This document shows, piece by piece, positions 1-12,934 of a stretch of 64,000 bases of DNA. The DNA lies in contig CP136062.1 of the NCBI GenBank assembly GCA_032622095.1, positions 137,970,351 through 138,034,350 of the forward strand, given 5' to 3'. The DNA is from Siphonodentalium dalli (taxonomy: Eukaryota > Mollusca > Scaphopoda > Gadilida > Siphonodentaliidae). Under the pieces are notes generated by a model that worked only from the letters and a program-made list of their open reading frames with translations, ran no database searches and was not told where the DNA came from. Each line of letters starts with the position of its first letter. The first letter of the stretch is position 1. The translations under genes were made by a program, and so were the position numbers.

Positions 1-606
1 AATCCATTAGCACGGGCCACAGGTCGTACTCTTCGCCTGATCATCATGAAATTTGTCATGGATGTTAATATTGACATGTAGATGGGAACGAGTAATTTTG
101 GGGTCATTCGGCCAAAAAACATGGCCGCCAGCAGCCATCTTGGATTTTACTCTTTGTATGACTAAATTCTTTAGCATGGGCTGCAGGTCGTACCTTTAGT
201 CTGATCATCATAAAATTTGTCATGAATGTTAATAATGACATGTAGATGGGAAAAAGTCATTTTGGGGTCATTCGGCCAAAAAACATGGCCGCCAGCAGCC
301 ATCTTGGATTTTACTCTTTGTATGACTAAATTATTTAGCATGGGCTACAGGTTGTACCTTTAGTCTGATCGTCATCAAATTTGTCATGGATGTTAATGAT
401 GACATATAGATGGGAACGACTCATTTTGGGTTCATTCGTCCGAAAACATGGCCACCAGCAGCCATCTTGGATTTTACTTTTCTCTTCATGTCTATAAACT
501 AGTATTAGACATTCAACTTTCCACATTCCTAATCGCTCCATTGACTGTAATACATTAAATTATTCCCTTTCCAAGTTGAGCTACAGTGTCATTGACACTT
601 TCATCT
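1..606. repeat. Tandem-unit interspersed repeat (AGCTCAAC family), right part
   Basis: Three diverged units of about 150 bp sit head to tail. Each carries the phrases ATGGCCGCCAGCAGCCATCT and TTTTACTCTTTGTATGAC. The array ends in a tail near 570-606 with AAGTTGAGCTAC followed by GTCATTGACACTTTCAT. The left end lies outside the window. The same units and tail recur at 3.4-4.4, 28.3-29.8, 44.9-45.0 and 48.8-51.3 kb. Non-coding. Confidence 0.85.
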
Positions 607-615
607 TAAGTTATT

Positions 616-707
616 TTGACAAGTACTGACTGTTTTAGTGTTCAAAGTCCCTTTCCTCTCAGTCTTTACAGTAAGTGAGCGTCTCCACAGTCATTGACTG
701 TCTTGTT
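616..707 (+). repeat. About 95-bp short interspersed repeat, copy 1
   Basis: This stretch runs from GACAAGTACTGACTG to the palindromic end ACAGTCATTGACTGTCTTGT. It matches 8284-8380, 16194-16293 and 55571-55670. It is short and carries no coding signal. In the last two cases it forms the right end of a larger repeat. Confidence 0.75.
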
Positions 708-1039
708 TCAAATACAAGACATATCAATATCTATCGGATCAGCCGATAATTCTATCGAAAATATCTGCTATCAGCTTTTACCACTAATCCCCGTATCGTT
801 ACATCACTAGAAAGTGTTACATACAAACACTAACTGGTTTGAGCCACAATCAGATGTAAAGAAAGCTATAGTGGGTGGGGTATCCAGTAGGCCTATAGTT
901 TCAACAAGTGGAAAGTTTATGCCTAACATGTTGAATTTGTTCTGATATGGGAGTATTACAACAAGTGTAGTCTGGTGTAGTCCTATTTAATGTGAAATTT
1001 GTTGTGATGATTTGATTTTGGCTAAATACGATTTTGGGC

Positions 1040-1113
1040 GCAATTAATTATCGGGTGGGAATAGATTCGTCGCCATGCAATTAATTATCGGGTGGGAATA
1101 GATTCGTCGCCAT
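1040..1113. repeat. 37-bp perfect tandem duplication
   Basis: Two identical 37-bp units (1040-1076 and 1077-1113) are joined directly. Each begins GCAATTAATTATCGGGTGGG. The lack of divergence suggests a recent slippage or duplication event. Confidence 0.9.
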
Positions 1114-1254
1114 GCAGTCTCGTATTCTATGCATATTGTACAAATGAACTTCGATTTGAAAGTTGAAAACAATGATACAGCTCCCAAAATGCATATGCCA
1201 GTTCAATTCTTCTGCATGATTTATCGTTAAGACAGGTTTGGTTTTCCGTATCAA

Positions 1255-1330
1255 TATGTGGCTGTGAGCTTTCCGATGAATGGCAACAAGCCATATTTAC
1301 AACTAAATCCTGAACTATTGCCAATTATGC
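1255..1330. repeat. Half copy of the 2.9-kb foldback element
   Basis: GAGCTTTCCGATGAATGGCA and the following CAACAAGCCATATTT match the right arm of the foldback at 2859-3078. Here there is only one arm, so this is a broken or ancestral single-arm copy. Confidence 0.65.
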
Positions 1331-2858
1331 AATTTCCAATTTTACTGAACACAGTCTTTCAGTGAAGTTAGTCAACTATTTTCTGTACGGTACCGTACAT
1401 GTACATACATACTTAAATTTATCTCAAATTCTTTCAATATATTGTTAAATTTTAAACATATGCACCGTATTAACGACCACATATTCTTTTAACTATAATA
1501 GACTGACCATACTTACCATTACTTACCATATAGAAGACATAAAACAAACAACTCTTCATTTGAACGTTGATTTACCATTTTCTCACTTTGCTGGAAAAAG
1601 CGGAAATAATCAGAAGCATCATTGGAATGGCAGGATTTTTTCCAAAGCCGACTATAAACAGACAAATGAAAATATAGGCCAAGTGCCATTTCAGTTAATC
1701 TGGTCATGACCAGAAATGTGTTGCTTTTATGCCAAAACATCGAAAATATGTTCCTGCTTTTGGAGAAGATATTTCTGGTAGCGCCCATAGCTTCTTCCAG
1801 CACCGTTGGCGACCTCTGAAGGTTACTTCCTATTTGTGTTGAAAAAAAATAAGTTTTTCACTTCAAAACATCGGGTGCAATGCTTCTAAAATTAGATTCA
1901 CTGGAATGTTCCATCACAATAATACAGTCTGGGGCCCGGCTTTCTTGTCGATCGGATTGTATTTATGTGAGGGACCAACTTCACAAAAACCACCAGCATT
2001 ATGGGTGTTTTACATACTGATATCCGAGAAAGGAACGACGGACTTCGATTGGACGTAATCGCGAAACTAGAAGAGTCTACACCACAGGCCCAATGCTGCG
2101 ATACCACCACGACGAGTATATATCTGTGGTGTAAACGCTAAATAGCCCCATCAATTGTGCTCCATTAATACAAAATTTAGTTGATTGTCCCAATAAAGGG
2201 GAAAGAATGGGCCAATTCTTTAAATTATACAAATCAGAGCGTCTGCTGGCCCTGCACATCAACTTTTCCTTGAAATTGATAGCATCACAGCTTTCATTGA
2301 TAATCTTTGACGATGGCATACATGTGTAGTTATTTGCCTGGTCGGTTTCCGGATGATAACTTTGGGAAGTCTGAACTGAAAGGAATTTGGTATGTGAGTT
2401 TACTAGCCCAAAGTTCAATTTGGATTTCACCAACTAATTTTCATCAGAGTTATGGCCATTTGTTGAAATTACTTTGGGCAAATTGGCGATGCTCTTGTTA
2501 AATTCTGTTATTCAATAGAAACAAAATCTAAAATTTGGACATTTTTCTCCCAAATTTGCGTTTTTCGGGGTCGCAACAATCATATTTTTTTATTCAACCA
2601 CCCATATATGTATGCACCAGGTGTCAACTTACTAGTATAAGAAAATAGCTAGATATTTTGAGGGCTCATCCATGGAGGGTCAACTTAACTCAACTTGTGG
2701 CATGTACTGTATTATCTCTATGGGCGTAGCCAGAGTAGAGATTCATGGCAATATGTTGAATCTTTGAATTTTGAACTGCTTCCAGTGAGTCCAAATGGGA
2801 TTTCCAACTCAGTTTTAATGAACGACAAAGAAGATCTGAATATTCCTACGGGAACTAC
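1331..2858. other. Unannotated AT-rich stretch with one repeat relic
   Basis: I see no supportable gene. Around 2337-2430 a relic of the 19.4-kb repeat family is present (GGTTTCCGGATGATAACTTT, then TTTGGTATGTGAGTTTACTA). Open frames here are short and lack splice or composition support. Confidence 0.5.
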
Positions 2859-3078
2859 AGTACGGTAATGCTCTAAATAATCGACTCCTTAACCACAGTA
2901 GAATTATGGGTAATTTTTCAGGTTTAGTCGGAAATATGCCTTGTTGCCATTCATCAGAAAGCTCTCGCGGGGAGCTTTCCGATGAATGGCAACAAGCCAT
3001 ATTTCCGACTAAATCCTGAAAAATTACCCATAATTCTGCTGTGTTTAAGGAGTCGATTAATTAGGGCATTACTGTACT
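2859..3078. mobile_element. Foldback (palindromic) MITE, about 220 bp
   Basis: Two arms of roughly 105 bp are near-perfect reverse complements around a small centre at about 2966-2972 (CTCGCGGGGAG). The outer ends read AGTACGGTAATGC and GCATTACTGTACT. The inner arms include GAATTATGGGTAATTTTTCA and its reverse complement. No coding capacity. A single-stranded copy or transcript would form a long hairpin. Confidence 0.85.
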
Positions 3079-3384
3079 GGTCAATGAGTGCATGTATTTA
3101 GTATTGAAAGAGTTAACCACCAGACATTTTCCCATGCAAAATTTGCATTCAATTCTTCAATTGTATCTAATCTTGTCAGAGAGTCTTACAAAATGGAAGT
3201 TGGATGAATCTATTATGCAGAAAATTTCACATTTTAACATGGGGAATCTTGAGAAAAGTGAGAATAATTTTGTTCCTACTTTACACAAATCAGTGAGGCA
3301 TGAACAGAAATCTGCAAACTAAATGTGTTGATCAAACATGCTGCTTTGCATAATTGCAATGTAATTGTTCAGTACAGCACACAT

Positions 3385-4445
3385 GGATTTTTTTGGTGAC
3401 ACTAGATGGGAGCCATCTAATTTTTCTGAATTTCGTTCAAAAACATTGGCCGCCAGCAGATTTTACTCTTTGTATGACTTACATGTAATTCCATTGGCAC
3501 ACACTACAGGCCACATCCCTCATCTGATCATCACCAAATTTTATATAGATCTCGGGGTGACCTCCAGATGGGAGCCACCAATTTGTTCCCATATTCGATA
3601 AAAAACATAGCATCCAGTGGCCATCTTGGATTTCACATTAGAATCCATAGACACATTCTGCAGCCCACATTTATTGGAGAAATGTTTTGAAAATTGACAG
3701 GCATGTTTAGGATCACTTCTAGATGGGAGCCATCAAATATAAACGATATTCGATGAGAAAACATGGCTTCCGGCAGCCATGGTAGACTTGACTCTTTGTA
3801 TGACTAAATACAGTCTAAATACTTCAGCATGCCCTACAGCCAGCCAACAGTTTTAATTCAATTGATCTCAAACTTCTTATGGCTCTTCGAGTGGTATTAC
3901 TGAACATTTAAACTTTCTCCATTCCTAATCTCTCCATTGACTGTAATGACATTATCCCCTCTCCAAGTTGAGCTTCAACACGTGTCATTGACACTTTCAT
4001 TGTTGTAGGGGTATAAATACAGCATAAAGCAATATGTCCACTCGGTCCTTCCGAGAATCCCAGTGTTAGCCCGTTATTTCTCCCCATATATTCATAACCG
4101 AGAAAGGCACCATTTATTTTCTGTGAGAAAATATATTTCAAAATTTACAGGTACATGTGCATTATGTTCAGGATCACTTTTAGATGGGAGCTATCAAATT
4201 TAAACAATATTCGATCAACAACAAGGTTGCCGGCAGCCATCTTGGATTTTACCCTTTGCACAACTAAACACATTGGCATGCCCTACAGCCAACATTTTTT
4301 ATCCAAATGATCCCTAACTTCATGTGGCTCATGTGTTGCCGTCTGGTATTTCTTAAACATTTGAACTTTCTGCATTTCTTATCGTTCAATTGACTAATGT
4401 ATCCCTCTCCATGTTGAGCTACATGTCATTGACACTTTAATTTTT
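3385..4445. repeat. AGCTCAAC-family tandem-unit repeats, two tails
   Basis: Diverged units contain GATGGGAGCCATC and CAGCAGCCATCTTGGATTTT. Tail modules (CTCCAAGTTGAGCT, then TCATTGACACTTT) occur near 3960-4000 and 4403-4437, so two adjacent or nested copies are likely. Non-coding. Confidence 0.8.
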
Positions 4446-4612
4446 GTTTCCAGACAAATAGTTGTGTGGACATACTGAAAGTGAGGTGATTGCTAAGGTG
4501 AAGACAATTCTGTTGAGGTACAGTAATCTAGTAAGATCATAGCTTTCATTTTCAGCCATAAAATTCTCAATGTATTATTTTCAAATTAACCCCTTCTACA
4601 TGTATACCAAAT

Positions 4613-6538
4613 CAGGGTTTCCGCCAGGGGGAATTAAATGAGTCCATATTCAGACATATTGGGGAAACAAATAACACGACGTGGCAACCATGGTTTGTCC
4701 AGTCGGGAGACAATTTTGGTATATGTCACTGAAAAGTAGTCATTTCCTTGCACCTGAGATACTCACAAAGCAATCCAAAGTTACAAATATTATGCAAGTT
4801 AATCATTTCCCGAGGGTGCATTAATTCTGTTGATGATGCCAAGAGCATAATTAATCATGTAATTACGCCTGTGAGACCGCCATTGATTGAAGACTAAATA
4901 AATTAACAAGCTCACGTTTTTTCAAATTTATAAGATTCCGGCAGGTATAATTCAAAACTAAAAAGCATCTATGCATTGACCAATAATACCTAGAAAGAAT
5001 TTTCAAGAATTTCAACAGGTAACTTCCGTGATAATGAAACCTAAAGGATATTTTCTGTCAATCGTAAAAATATTTGTGCGCTGTGAGCCTGTGACATCAT
5101 TCTGCAGAAGACATTAGCGGTGTAATATGAATGTTAGCGAAATCGTTCCAACTCGAAACAGTAGCTTGTTCAATATTCTGCATTATATGTAGTTCAACAA
5201 CTACAGTGTGTATAGTTAGGACCACTGCCATGGAACATAATTTTAGCCCCCGTGTTATGTATTCTTGCATGGATTTATGCAAAACATGCTTCGATATGCA
5301 TTATATACAAATGTATCTGTAAACAGCAGCTACAAACTGTCACGAAATAGAGTTACATGTACTAACATGAAAAAATACGCAAAAGAAAACCATTTATAGA
5401 TGAAAGAGTTAAAAGATTGGCCATGTGAACACGTGCGTCGTTGTTTATGCATTTGTGCTTGGGGCCCCAGACAGGGTAACAAAACTATTAATGACCATAC
5501 TTTTTTTTCCAAGCATGAGTAGTTTCACCCACGAAAATCCCATGCACAAAATATCCGTACTCTAGTGATCCGAATAACCGTACCCGTACGATTGTTAATT
5601 TTGGAGAAAAAATCCACCCCCTACGATTCTTATTCAAGCCCCTACGATTATTTAATTTTGATCACCCATACTCCATGAATGATTGCATTATTCGTAGTTT
5701 TTAATCAATTGGCATGCATGAAACGGAATACGTTCAAAGAATTTGCGCAACCGTCTGGCATCGCAATATAATCAATGATTTGATCCATGGGAAGTAACTC
5801 CATCCTCGCACGTGTCGCTATTTTGCAATTCGTGCGACCCTATTGCAATAGACAGAAGTTAATCAACGTCTGGGGCTCACCTTTGAAAGTTTCTTTAATT
5901 AGAACACAATTGAGTAGTTGGTGGACCGATTCCGACCAAAGAAATTTTTTTTCGTATAAAAGTGTTGACGCAGTGTTCTCCGTTCAAATCAATGACATTG
6001 AAAAGGTTCTGCAAGAACCAGACGTTGTCCGTGCTGGGTCGAGGAGTGTTTATTATAAGTTTTTGTTTGATAATTAAATCAGTGTTCTTCAATGATCTCC
6101 TTTTTCATTGACATTTCCACCCCCTACTATTATTCCGACCCCTACTATTATTAAAATTTGGCAAATTTTCCACCCCCTACTATTATTCCGACCCCTACTA
6201 TTATTCGGATCACTAGAGTACTCAGCTGTCCGGACTTTTTTTATGTTACCCTGACATTTTCATATATGTATACGCTGTACACATATGACTGCACACCAAA
6301 CATTGTGTTGTAGTTTTGGCGCTTTTATTTTACAGGGTTACCTTGTATCGGTAACATACTGTGCTCAATTGACCTGCTTTTTCATCAGTATTCTGTTTAA
6401 TCCTCAAACTCCCGTTGCAGTCGGATTTCTTTATGATAGATTGCTATTGATTTTAGGTACATGTATGTCTCAAACTGATCACCAACGAGGGAAATGAGGC
6501 CGTTCCACAGACGCTGAACCGTAGTAACGGAAACCCTG
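4613..6538. mobile_element. Non-autonomous TIR element, 7-bp target duplication
   Basis: The left end CAGGGTTTCCGCCAGG and right end CGGAAACCCTG form about 11-12 bp of inverted repeat. ACCAAAT directly flanks both ends (4606-4612 and 6539-6545). It has no intact transposase and carries the nested element 5560-6218. The short CAGGG-type terminus could suit a hAT-like or P-like element, but the duplication reads as 7 bp, so no superfamily is assigned. Confidence 0.6.
5560..6218. mobile_element. 659-bp TIR element with TA target site
   Basis: The termini CTCTAGTGATCCGAATAA and TTATTCGGATCACTAGAG are perfect inverted repeats flanked by TA (5558-5559 and 6219-6220). Inside both ends are repeats of CCCCCTACGATT or CCCCTACTATTATT. 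The interior holds a 96-codon open frame (5787-6077) with no recognisable domain, so I treat the element as non-autonomous, possibly Tc1/mariner-like. Confidence 0.75.
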
Positions 6539-8283
6539 ACCAAATACTCAATAGTTCAACAAACGACTTTTGTGACTCAGTTTGGAATATCACCATGTAC
6601 CTGTATGTCGTTTTGTTAAACTTATTATCTGAACATTTTACCACCAATAAATTGGACTCCTTCTGCACTTGTATTGCCATTTCAAATCACTGATAACCTT
6701 AACAACCTAGGAGCTATTTTATTGTCCCCAAATTATTTTCTTGGGGAATATTAAAATAGCCAGTGTCTTTTATATCAATAAGGATAATAGCAGCATACAC
6801 AGGTGATCAGTAAAATTAATAGTGCCTTTACAGTTACTGGTATGTAACTTTTGCCATGTCACAATTGAAAATTCCAAAGCAGATTCACCCTGAACTGTTA
6901 TTCAACCCTCTAGAACGTTAATAGTTTTGCTAAATTTTCCACCCTGTGCAGTTATCAAGATTATGTACAATTCCCATACTATCTCCAAAACAGTGTTTTT
7001 ATAGTTTAATGCCCCAGTGCCATGGATACTATATACATTTATATACAGCTATGCTCTAATTAATCAACCATCCTTAACAAGGCTGACCACAGGTATTACC
7101 GCAGTACTAGAACACATTCATGCGATCAGCCGCGCATTTGTAGCTAGACCGTATTCTTCATGCAATCTTTATATGAAAGTCGGCATTATAACCACACCAG
7201 AGAGAGTTTGTTTATTTCTGGTGTGGCTTGATGCTGCATTGATGATAAAATCGCAAACTTCGAATGTTGAACAAACCGTAAAAATTCATTAATTGAAATA
7301 TTGTTTTGTGTTTACTTTACATGAAAATAAAAAGATGGTGTAGATATGGTATTTATCAATTAAAAACTTTTGTGATTCAAAATGGCTAGTGTTTCTAGAT
7401 CGTACTCACAGTTTTTCGCAAAGTTTGTACTAAGTTAATCTCATCACTGTAAAAACTCTATAAACTATTACTATATATAATAAATATTCAAAAACTTTAC
7501 AGAACACTTGGAACTACCGGATCGTCCAATGGAAATGTTCCGTTGCGCTGTAGTATTTTCTCCTAACCTATATATGGTAATACATACCAAATAAGTATTT
7601 ACTATGAGTAGTATTGTAAGTTGTAGACGACCAAATTAGGGGTTTTACAACCGATGTATAATGCGCGCAAATCTAAATAAGGAAATGACGCAATATCATG
7701 ACTCTGCTTATAAACATTCCACTGTGCTTTTTGCGAGAAATTAACAACACTCGAACTGTATTTTCTCGGACACAAAGCTTGTTTTGTGAATAATATCGCA
7801 TTCATATCATCACTGGGCTAGACTATTAGTATATTCTTGTGGAAATTATCATAAATTCATAAATGTTATCTCTAAACTATAACCTACAATGAAGGCTGCC
7901 CGTCCCTTTAAGTTATTTACAGACCATGCACAAGGCATATGGAGCCCTTATTTGCTAAAAGGGGCACTAAGTTAATTGGGATTCTATAGGAATAAAAACA
8001 TGACACTAATGGATTCAAAACATTTTTTAGGTTCCGATAGCTAAACAGCTTTCATGTTATGAGACCAAATTTGTTAACAATTTTCTACCGTCTTCATTTT
8101 ATATATTTAAAAATAAATGTATTTTAGAGACAACATCATTTCAATAATCTTCTCTGACCTTGTGACAATATTATTTTTATATTTAAAGTATTCTCATACT
8201 TTAGTTTTCCAACCAGTATTTAGTGGACAAAATTTGGTTTTCAGACAAAAAGTTGCATGAATTCTTATATTCAGTCACATGAT

Positions 8284-8380
8284 TTGACAAGTACTGAATA
8301 TGGTACAGGTAGTCTTCAGAGTCCCAGTCTTCTTAGTCTTTACAGTTAGATGATAACTCCACAGTCATTAACTGTCTTGT
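8284..8380 (+). repeat. About 95-bp short interspersed repeat, copy 2
   Basis: It starts GACAAGTACTGAATATGG and ends CCACAGTCATTAACTGTCTT. It is a diverged match to 616-707, 16194-16293 and 55571-55670. Confidence 0.7.
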
Positions 8381-8588
8381 ATTTTTAAAGACTTGCAATG
8401 TTTTTTTTAGACATTTAATCCCATACCATGACCAACCAAAACTCATTCACATAAGCTACATGTATTTTCTAGCCTGGGCTCAATATTGTTTCTTTTTCAC
8501 AGTTGCAATTCATCTATGTACAGTCAGACACAAAAGTACAACAAATCAATGTTGGCAGCACCTGCTGTAATTTGGATAATTCTTTACA

Positions 8589-8641
8589 CCCCCCCCCCCC
8601 CCCCCCCAATTAATTAATTAATCATACAATTAATTAATTAG
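8589..8641. repeat. Poly-C run followed by AATT microsatellite
   Basis: Nineteen C residues (8589-8607) are followed by repeated AATT units. This is simple sequence and prone to length error in assembly. Confidence 0.9.
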
Positions 8642-8669
8642 TAATACAATGAACCAGTCACCTGCTAAT

Positions 8670-10047
8670 GGGTGATTTTCACGGGAAGTGTAGCATGAAG
8701 GAATTGGACACATATCTCCCTTAAATTCATGTTCAGTGTATGACCAACCTACCATTCATTTTTTATCATATAAAGGTATATTTATGTGACCGGCGCAGCA
8801 AATTTCAGCTGAATATGACTATTTTTGGCAATTTTATGACCAGAAATGTGCATTTTTTTGCCATTTTCTCTGTGCCAAACAGGAAATGGTCTCAATAATA
8901 AGGTGATTATAAGAAAATATATAGTACAAAGGAAACAAGTTTCATACAGTAATTATAATCTAAGACATTCTGTTCTTATTAGTGAAAATTTCATGTAAAA
9001 ATGTCAAAAATATGTAATTTTATGTCAATTTTTGTTATTTTGGAGACATTCCGTTAAAAAATAAAAAAACACCAAAATCAAATCAACTACAGCCAGTATT
9101 GAAGAAAACACCATTAAATATGTCACATATGGTGTATTTTCAACAATAAGGATATGATATCTAATATAGAAGTGCTATTATTTCTGTGATTAAAAATTAG
9201 TGATTTTTTTAGTTCTTTGATTAGTGATGACGAAAATTCCGTTAAAAAATGTCCTTTCCTGACCATGGCTTTTTCTGAAATTTTCTCATTACCAGCCACC
9301 TTAACAAGGAAAGTAAATTTTAATAATGGCATTAGATGGCATGACAGACATAACTGTCAGAAAGTTTAGTATGTAACACACTAGTAATGTAAAAAAGTTG
9401 ATTTATCATTGTTTAAAAAAAGTCCTTTCCTGAATGATTTTTGACAATATGCATTGCGGTCATATATCGGAGGAAAAACACCTGTAATCACCAGTGCAAT
9501 ATATATCACTTGGGAACACATATCAAATTTCTCAAAAACCTTTCAAGTATTTTTTATAATTCTGTGGATTTTTTATTTGTAGAAGGCACACAAAAGTAGT
9601 GTTTTTGGGTTGTTTTTAACACTTTATTCAAATTTGTCATAAGTAACAGCAAGGCTTTTGACAAAATATTATCACTTCCAAACACTGAAAGTGGAATAAC
9701 TTTGGAACCGAATAAAAAATTTTAATTCTGTAAAAACTGTTATATTTTAGAAGCTCTCCTCTGCAGCTTGAGACATATTGTGGTAAATGAGATCTCATCT
9801 GAAATTTTCAGTTGAATTCCATGTTTACTGCTGCTGTTTTTTCATCTTTAATATAAAGATATTATAGTGATGCCATATCTATGGTATGATGTAACTTTTT
9901 AAACAATGGTTCCCATGCTATAAATTTTGTGGAGATGTGTTCCCTGTATTCCAGCTACAAAATAAAAACAAAACGAAAGTGATTGAAGAAACTTCATTTT
10001 TGAGTGCATTTGGCACTTTTCGTGCTACACTTCCCGTGAAGTCACCC
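8670..10047. mobile_element. 1.38-kb non-autonomous TIR element
   Basis: The left end reads GGGTGATTTTCACGGGAAGT and the right end is its near reverse complement, with CTACACTTCCCGTGAAGTC then ACCC. TAAT flanks both sides (8666-8669 and 10048-10051). The interior is very AT-rich with no open frame of note, so it is either a deletion derivative or an old copy. Confidence 0.75.
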
Positions 10048-10051
10048 TAAT

Positions 10052-10781
10052 GTACATTTTGGAAGGACTACACCTGCTTTTGGGCACCTGAAGAAAAGGA
10101 ATTACTTATGTAAACATCACCTTCACACAAAATGTCTCATATGCAACAAGATTAACTACCTGTTAATTGGGGTGCTTAAGTTCCCTATTGATCTGCATAA
10201 GCCATGACCCACTGCTATGTACATGTAACTGTGCGCTTCTGTGATGTGGATGTTTTGAGCAAACAATCACTTTTATAATAATACCTTCTATGTTCTTGTG
10301 GTATTGAGAACTCACTTGTCAAATATTTGTCCAAATGTGAATTATTTATGCATTATAAATGAAAACTTTGGTATATTCCATTCACTTCTCTTCTTGGATC
10401 CCATTTTTCAATTTGGGGCAACCTCAGTACATACATGTACCTCTTTTATTTGCTTCTATTGCTCCTTGTAGTCAGTATGGACACACATCCATGATTTGAA
10501 ACTCAATAAATGTATATACATGTAAATGTAGATTTTAGACTTTTTGTTTGAATGCGTTCTTTGGAAAAAAGGTTATGCAAACAGAAATTTGAAGATTGGG
10601 GAAGAGAGATTCTATCCTGTTCTATCAATAAAAAAAATCAACCTCTATTTTTTATTACAGTGAATATTAGAATGCTGCTATGGAATAAACGTGATGGGTG
10701 GATAAGTTAACAATGAAAACAAAGAAAACTGATTCAGGTGAATATCTCAGACACATGAAAATAATTATTCTACTTATTAGC
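10052..10781. other. Unannotated AT-rich stretch
   Basis: I see no gene, repeat family or inverted termini here. Confidence 0.4.
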
Positions 10782-11037
10782 TTTTTAGATCACCTGAGAC
10801 GAAGTCTCCAGTGAAGCTATAGTCATCACTCCTCGTCCGTCATCCGTCCATCATACCGTCCATCCATCCGTCCGTCAACAATTCTTTAAACATCTTCTCC
10901 TCTGGATCCATAAGACCGAATGGGTTCATATTTGGTGTAGATGTTCCCTAGGTGACTCACATTCTGATTTGTTCAAATAAGGTCACTGGGTCAAATAGTT
11001 GCAAAGCCAGGGCCATAACTCTTTCCCTCCATAGTAA

Positions 11038-12934
11038 TAGTGTTGAAACGATTAGTGGTTTTGAGGAATCGACTAGTCGCCAGAGGGAATCGACTACTAG
11101 TCGACTAGTCGGACCCCTTCTGAAACTTACCGTTTTGTGCTCATATACGTATATAATTTGCCGTTTGTTTTGAGTACCAGTAACCAACTTTGCATTTTCG
11201 AACGCAAAGCAAGATGTGATTTAACACTATTTGCCGTGATTATTTAGCTTAATATCACTGAAGGTTAATAGGTTATTAATTTGTCCCAGGTATATGATGT
11301 TTTATGACAATCAAATTACCATCCAGTTGATGATTGTATCTAAACGGTGGTGACAAACACCTGATCAATCGCGGAAACGCTACGGATTACGGAGTGGTTC
11401 CAAGCGTGTGCAACAATCAGAAACCGGTGCGTTATTCTATGTTTTGTGTAAAAATGTTCCTTTAAAATTGATATGGTATGGTCTACCGGACTGTACCGGT
11501 TCTTTAACTTCTTACATACAATCGAACATCGTTGTTTTCAAACTTGCCCAGTGTGTTTGTCACCGATTGACTTCACAAACGGGCGTACATGAAGAAATGC
11601 AAGATATTTTGAGAAACGAACTTCATCTCCGACAGAGTCAAACAAAAGTTACAAAATAAATGTTATAACAGCTGTAGTGCGTACAAGCCTTTTATGCTCG
11701 CAGATGTCATGTACATACATCGGACACGGAATGTGGTAAAGTTCCCTGTATATATAGAGTCCGCATATATTAAAAATGGGCCATGCATTGCGTACATAAT
11801 GTTGCTCCTTGTATTCATTGCAAGGTCACGATATGACATAGCTTAATCACGGACAGTCATTTTCCCGCCAAAACGCACGTGTTTTCACTGTTTGATTTGA
11901 TCGCGTACATAATTGTCTCTCGTGCATGGTACATTGTAAATATATATACAATATATACAATTTTACTCGCGAGTCCCCGAATACACAATCGATCGTGTCC
12001 GTTTCAGAAATAAAACTGCGCAGACCGGCGATGTTAATAGTACATTTCAATGCGATGTCATAAGTTCTATATTTAGCCCGATTCCAGGAATTTGCGTCAT
12101 CCAGATTACGTTTCTGGGAATTGCTTTGTCACCGCCAAATTCCACGAAGGATTTAAGTTTGAGGTGCTAAAATACATTGTAATTTTTCACAAACACAGCC
12201 CATAAACGACGTGGGATTTCCGAAGTGACTCGCCAGTTTAGTTCGAAATACGCTACGCTATTTGATGCATAGCATGGCCGACCGCTGGTTGGCTTTATAT
12301 TTATATCTATAATACAATATATCTAGAACGCGCGATCGTATACGCTCACCCATGCGTCAGTTGATGCATGTGGTGGTTGTAAAAAATATCACACAATTTT
12401 ACAAATAAATTTTAAAGGTATACTGACATATAGTGTTATTAAACTTAAAACTTAATAATGTCACCTCGCAACTAACTTGATTGAAGTCGAGTCCTGCACA
12501 CCTGCAAACACTTTGACCAGTTATCACTCAGATCAATTCCGTCACGCCGAAATAGACACGGTTGAGATAGGCGCTGATTCTTTGAAGTTGATTATCAAAG
12601 CCGGCCGTCTCAACTTCAAAGAATAAGCCGCCGCGCCGACGACAAATACATTGAGTTGAGGTCATTGGGTTTCGCGCTCGTGCATGACCACCAAGTACTG
12701 AAAGCAGTTATCGCATCAAAGTGACAACAAAGAAGGCTTTAACAAGCTAATTGTGATTGTGTATTTCGATAGCCCGATTGTTTAAATTGTCCAGTAATTC
12801 GGTAACAGCAGCAACGGCACTGCTTTCGCGATGGCATAATGGTGGTGGGTGTGTTCCGACTAGTCGACTAGCTGATTTCGGAATCGACTAATTTAATAAT
12901 CGCGTCGATTAGTCGATTAATCGTTTCAACACTA
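11038..12934. mobile_element. hAT-like non-autonomous transposon, 1.9 kb
   Basis: The termini TAGTGTTGAAACGATTAGT and the matching right end ATCGTTTCAACACTA are inverted repeats. The 8-bp direct repeat CATAGTAA flanks both sides (11030-11037 and 12935-12942). An 8-bp duplication with TAGTGTTG-type ends fits the hAT superfamily. Subterminal GACTAGTCGACTAGTCG motifs lie inside each end. A 15-bp-arm hairpin lies near 12576-12625 (ATTCTTTGAAGTTGA). No transposase frame is visible; the longest open frame (11408-11659) resembles nothing I know. Confidence 0.88.

Larger units (their letters stand above)
6546..8669. other. Unannotated AT-rich DNA with one short repeat and a C run
   Basis: I see no gene. 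Visible items are a small stem at about 7190-7227 (CCACACCAGA with TCTGGTGTGG), the second copy of the roughly 95-bp repeat at 8284-8380, a 19-base C run at 8589-8607, and AATT repeats just after it. Confidence 0.5.

Noticed and set aside
5787-6077. A 96-codon frame inside the 659-bp TA element
   Set aside because: No domain, small size, and no transposase motifs. Not enough to call a gene.
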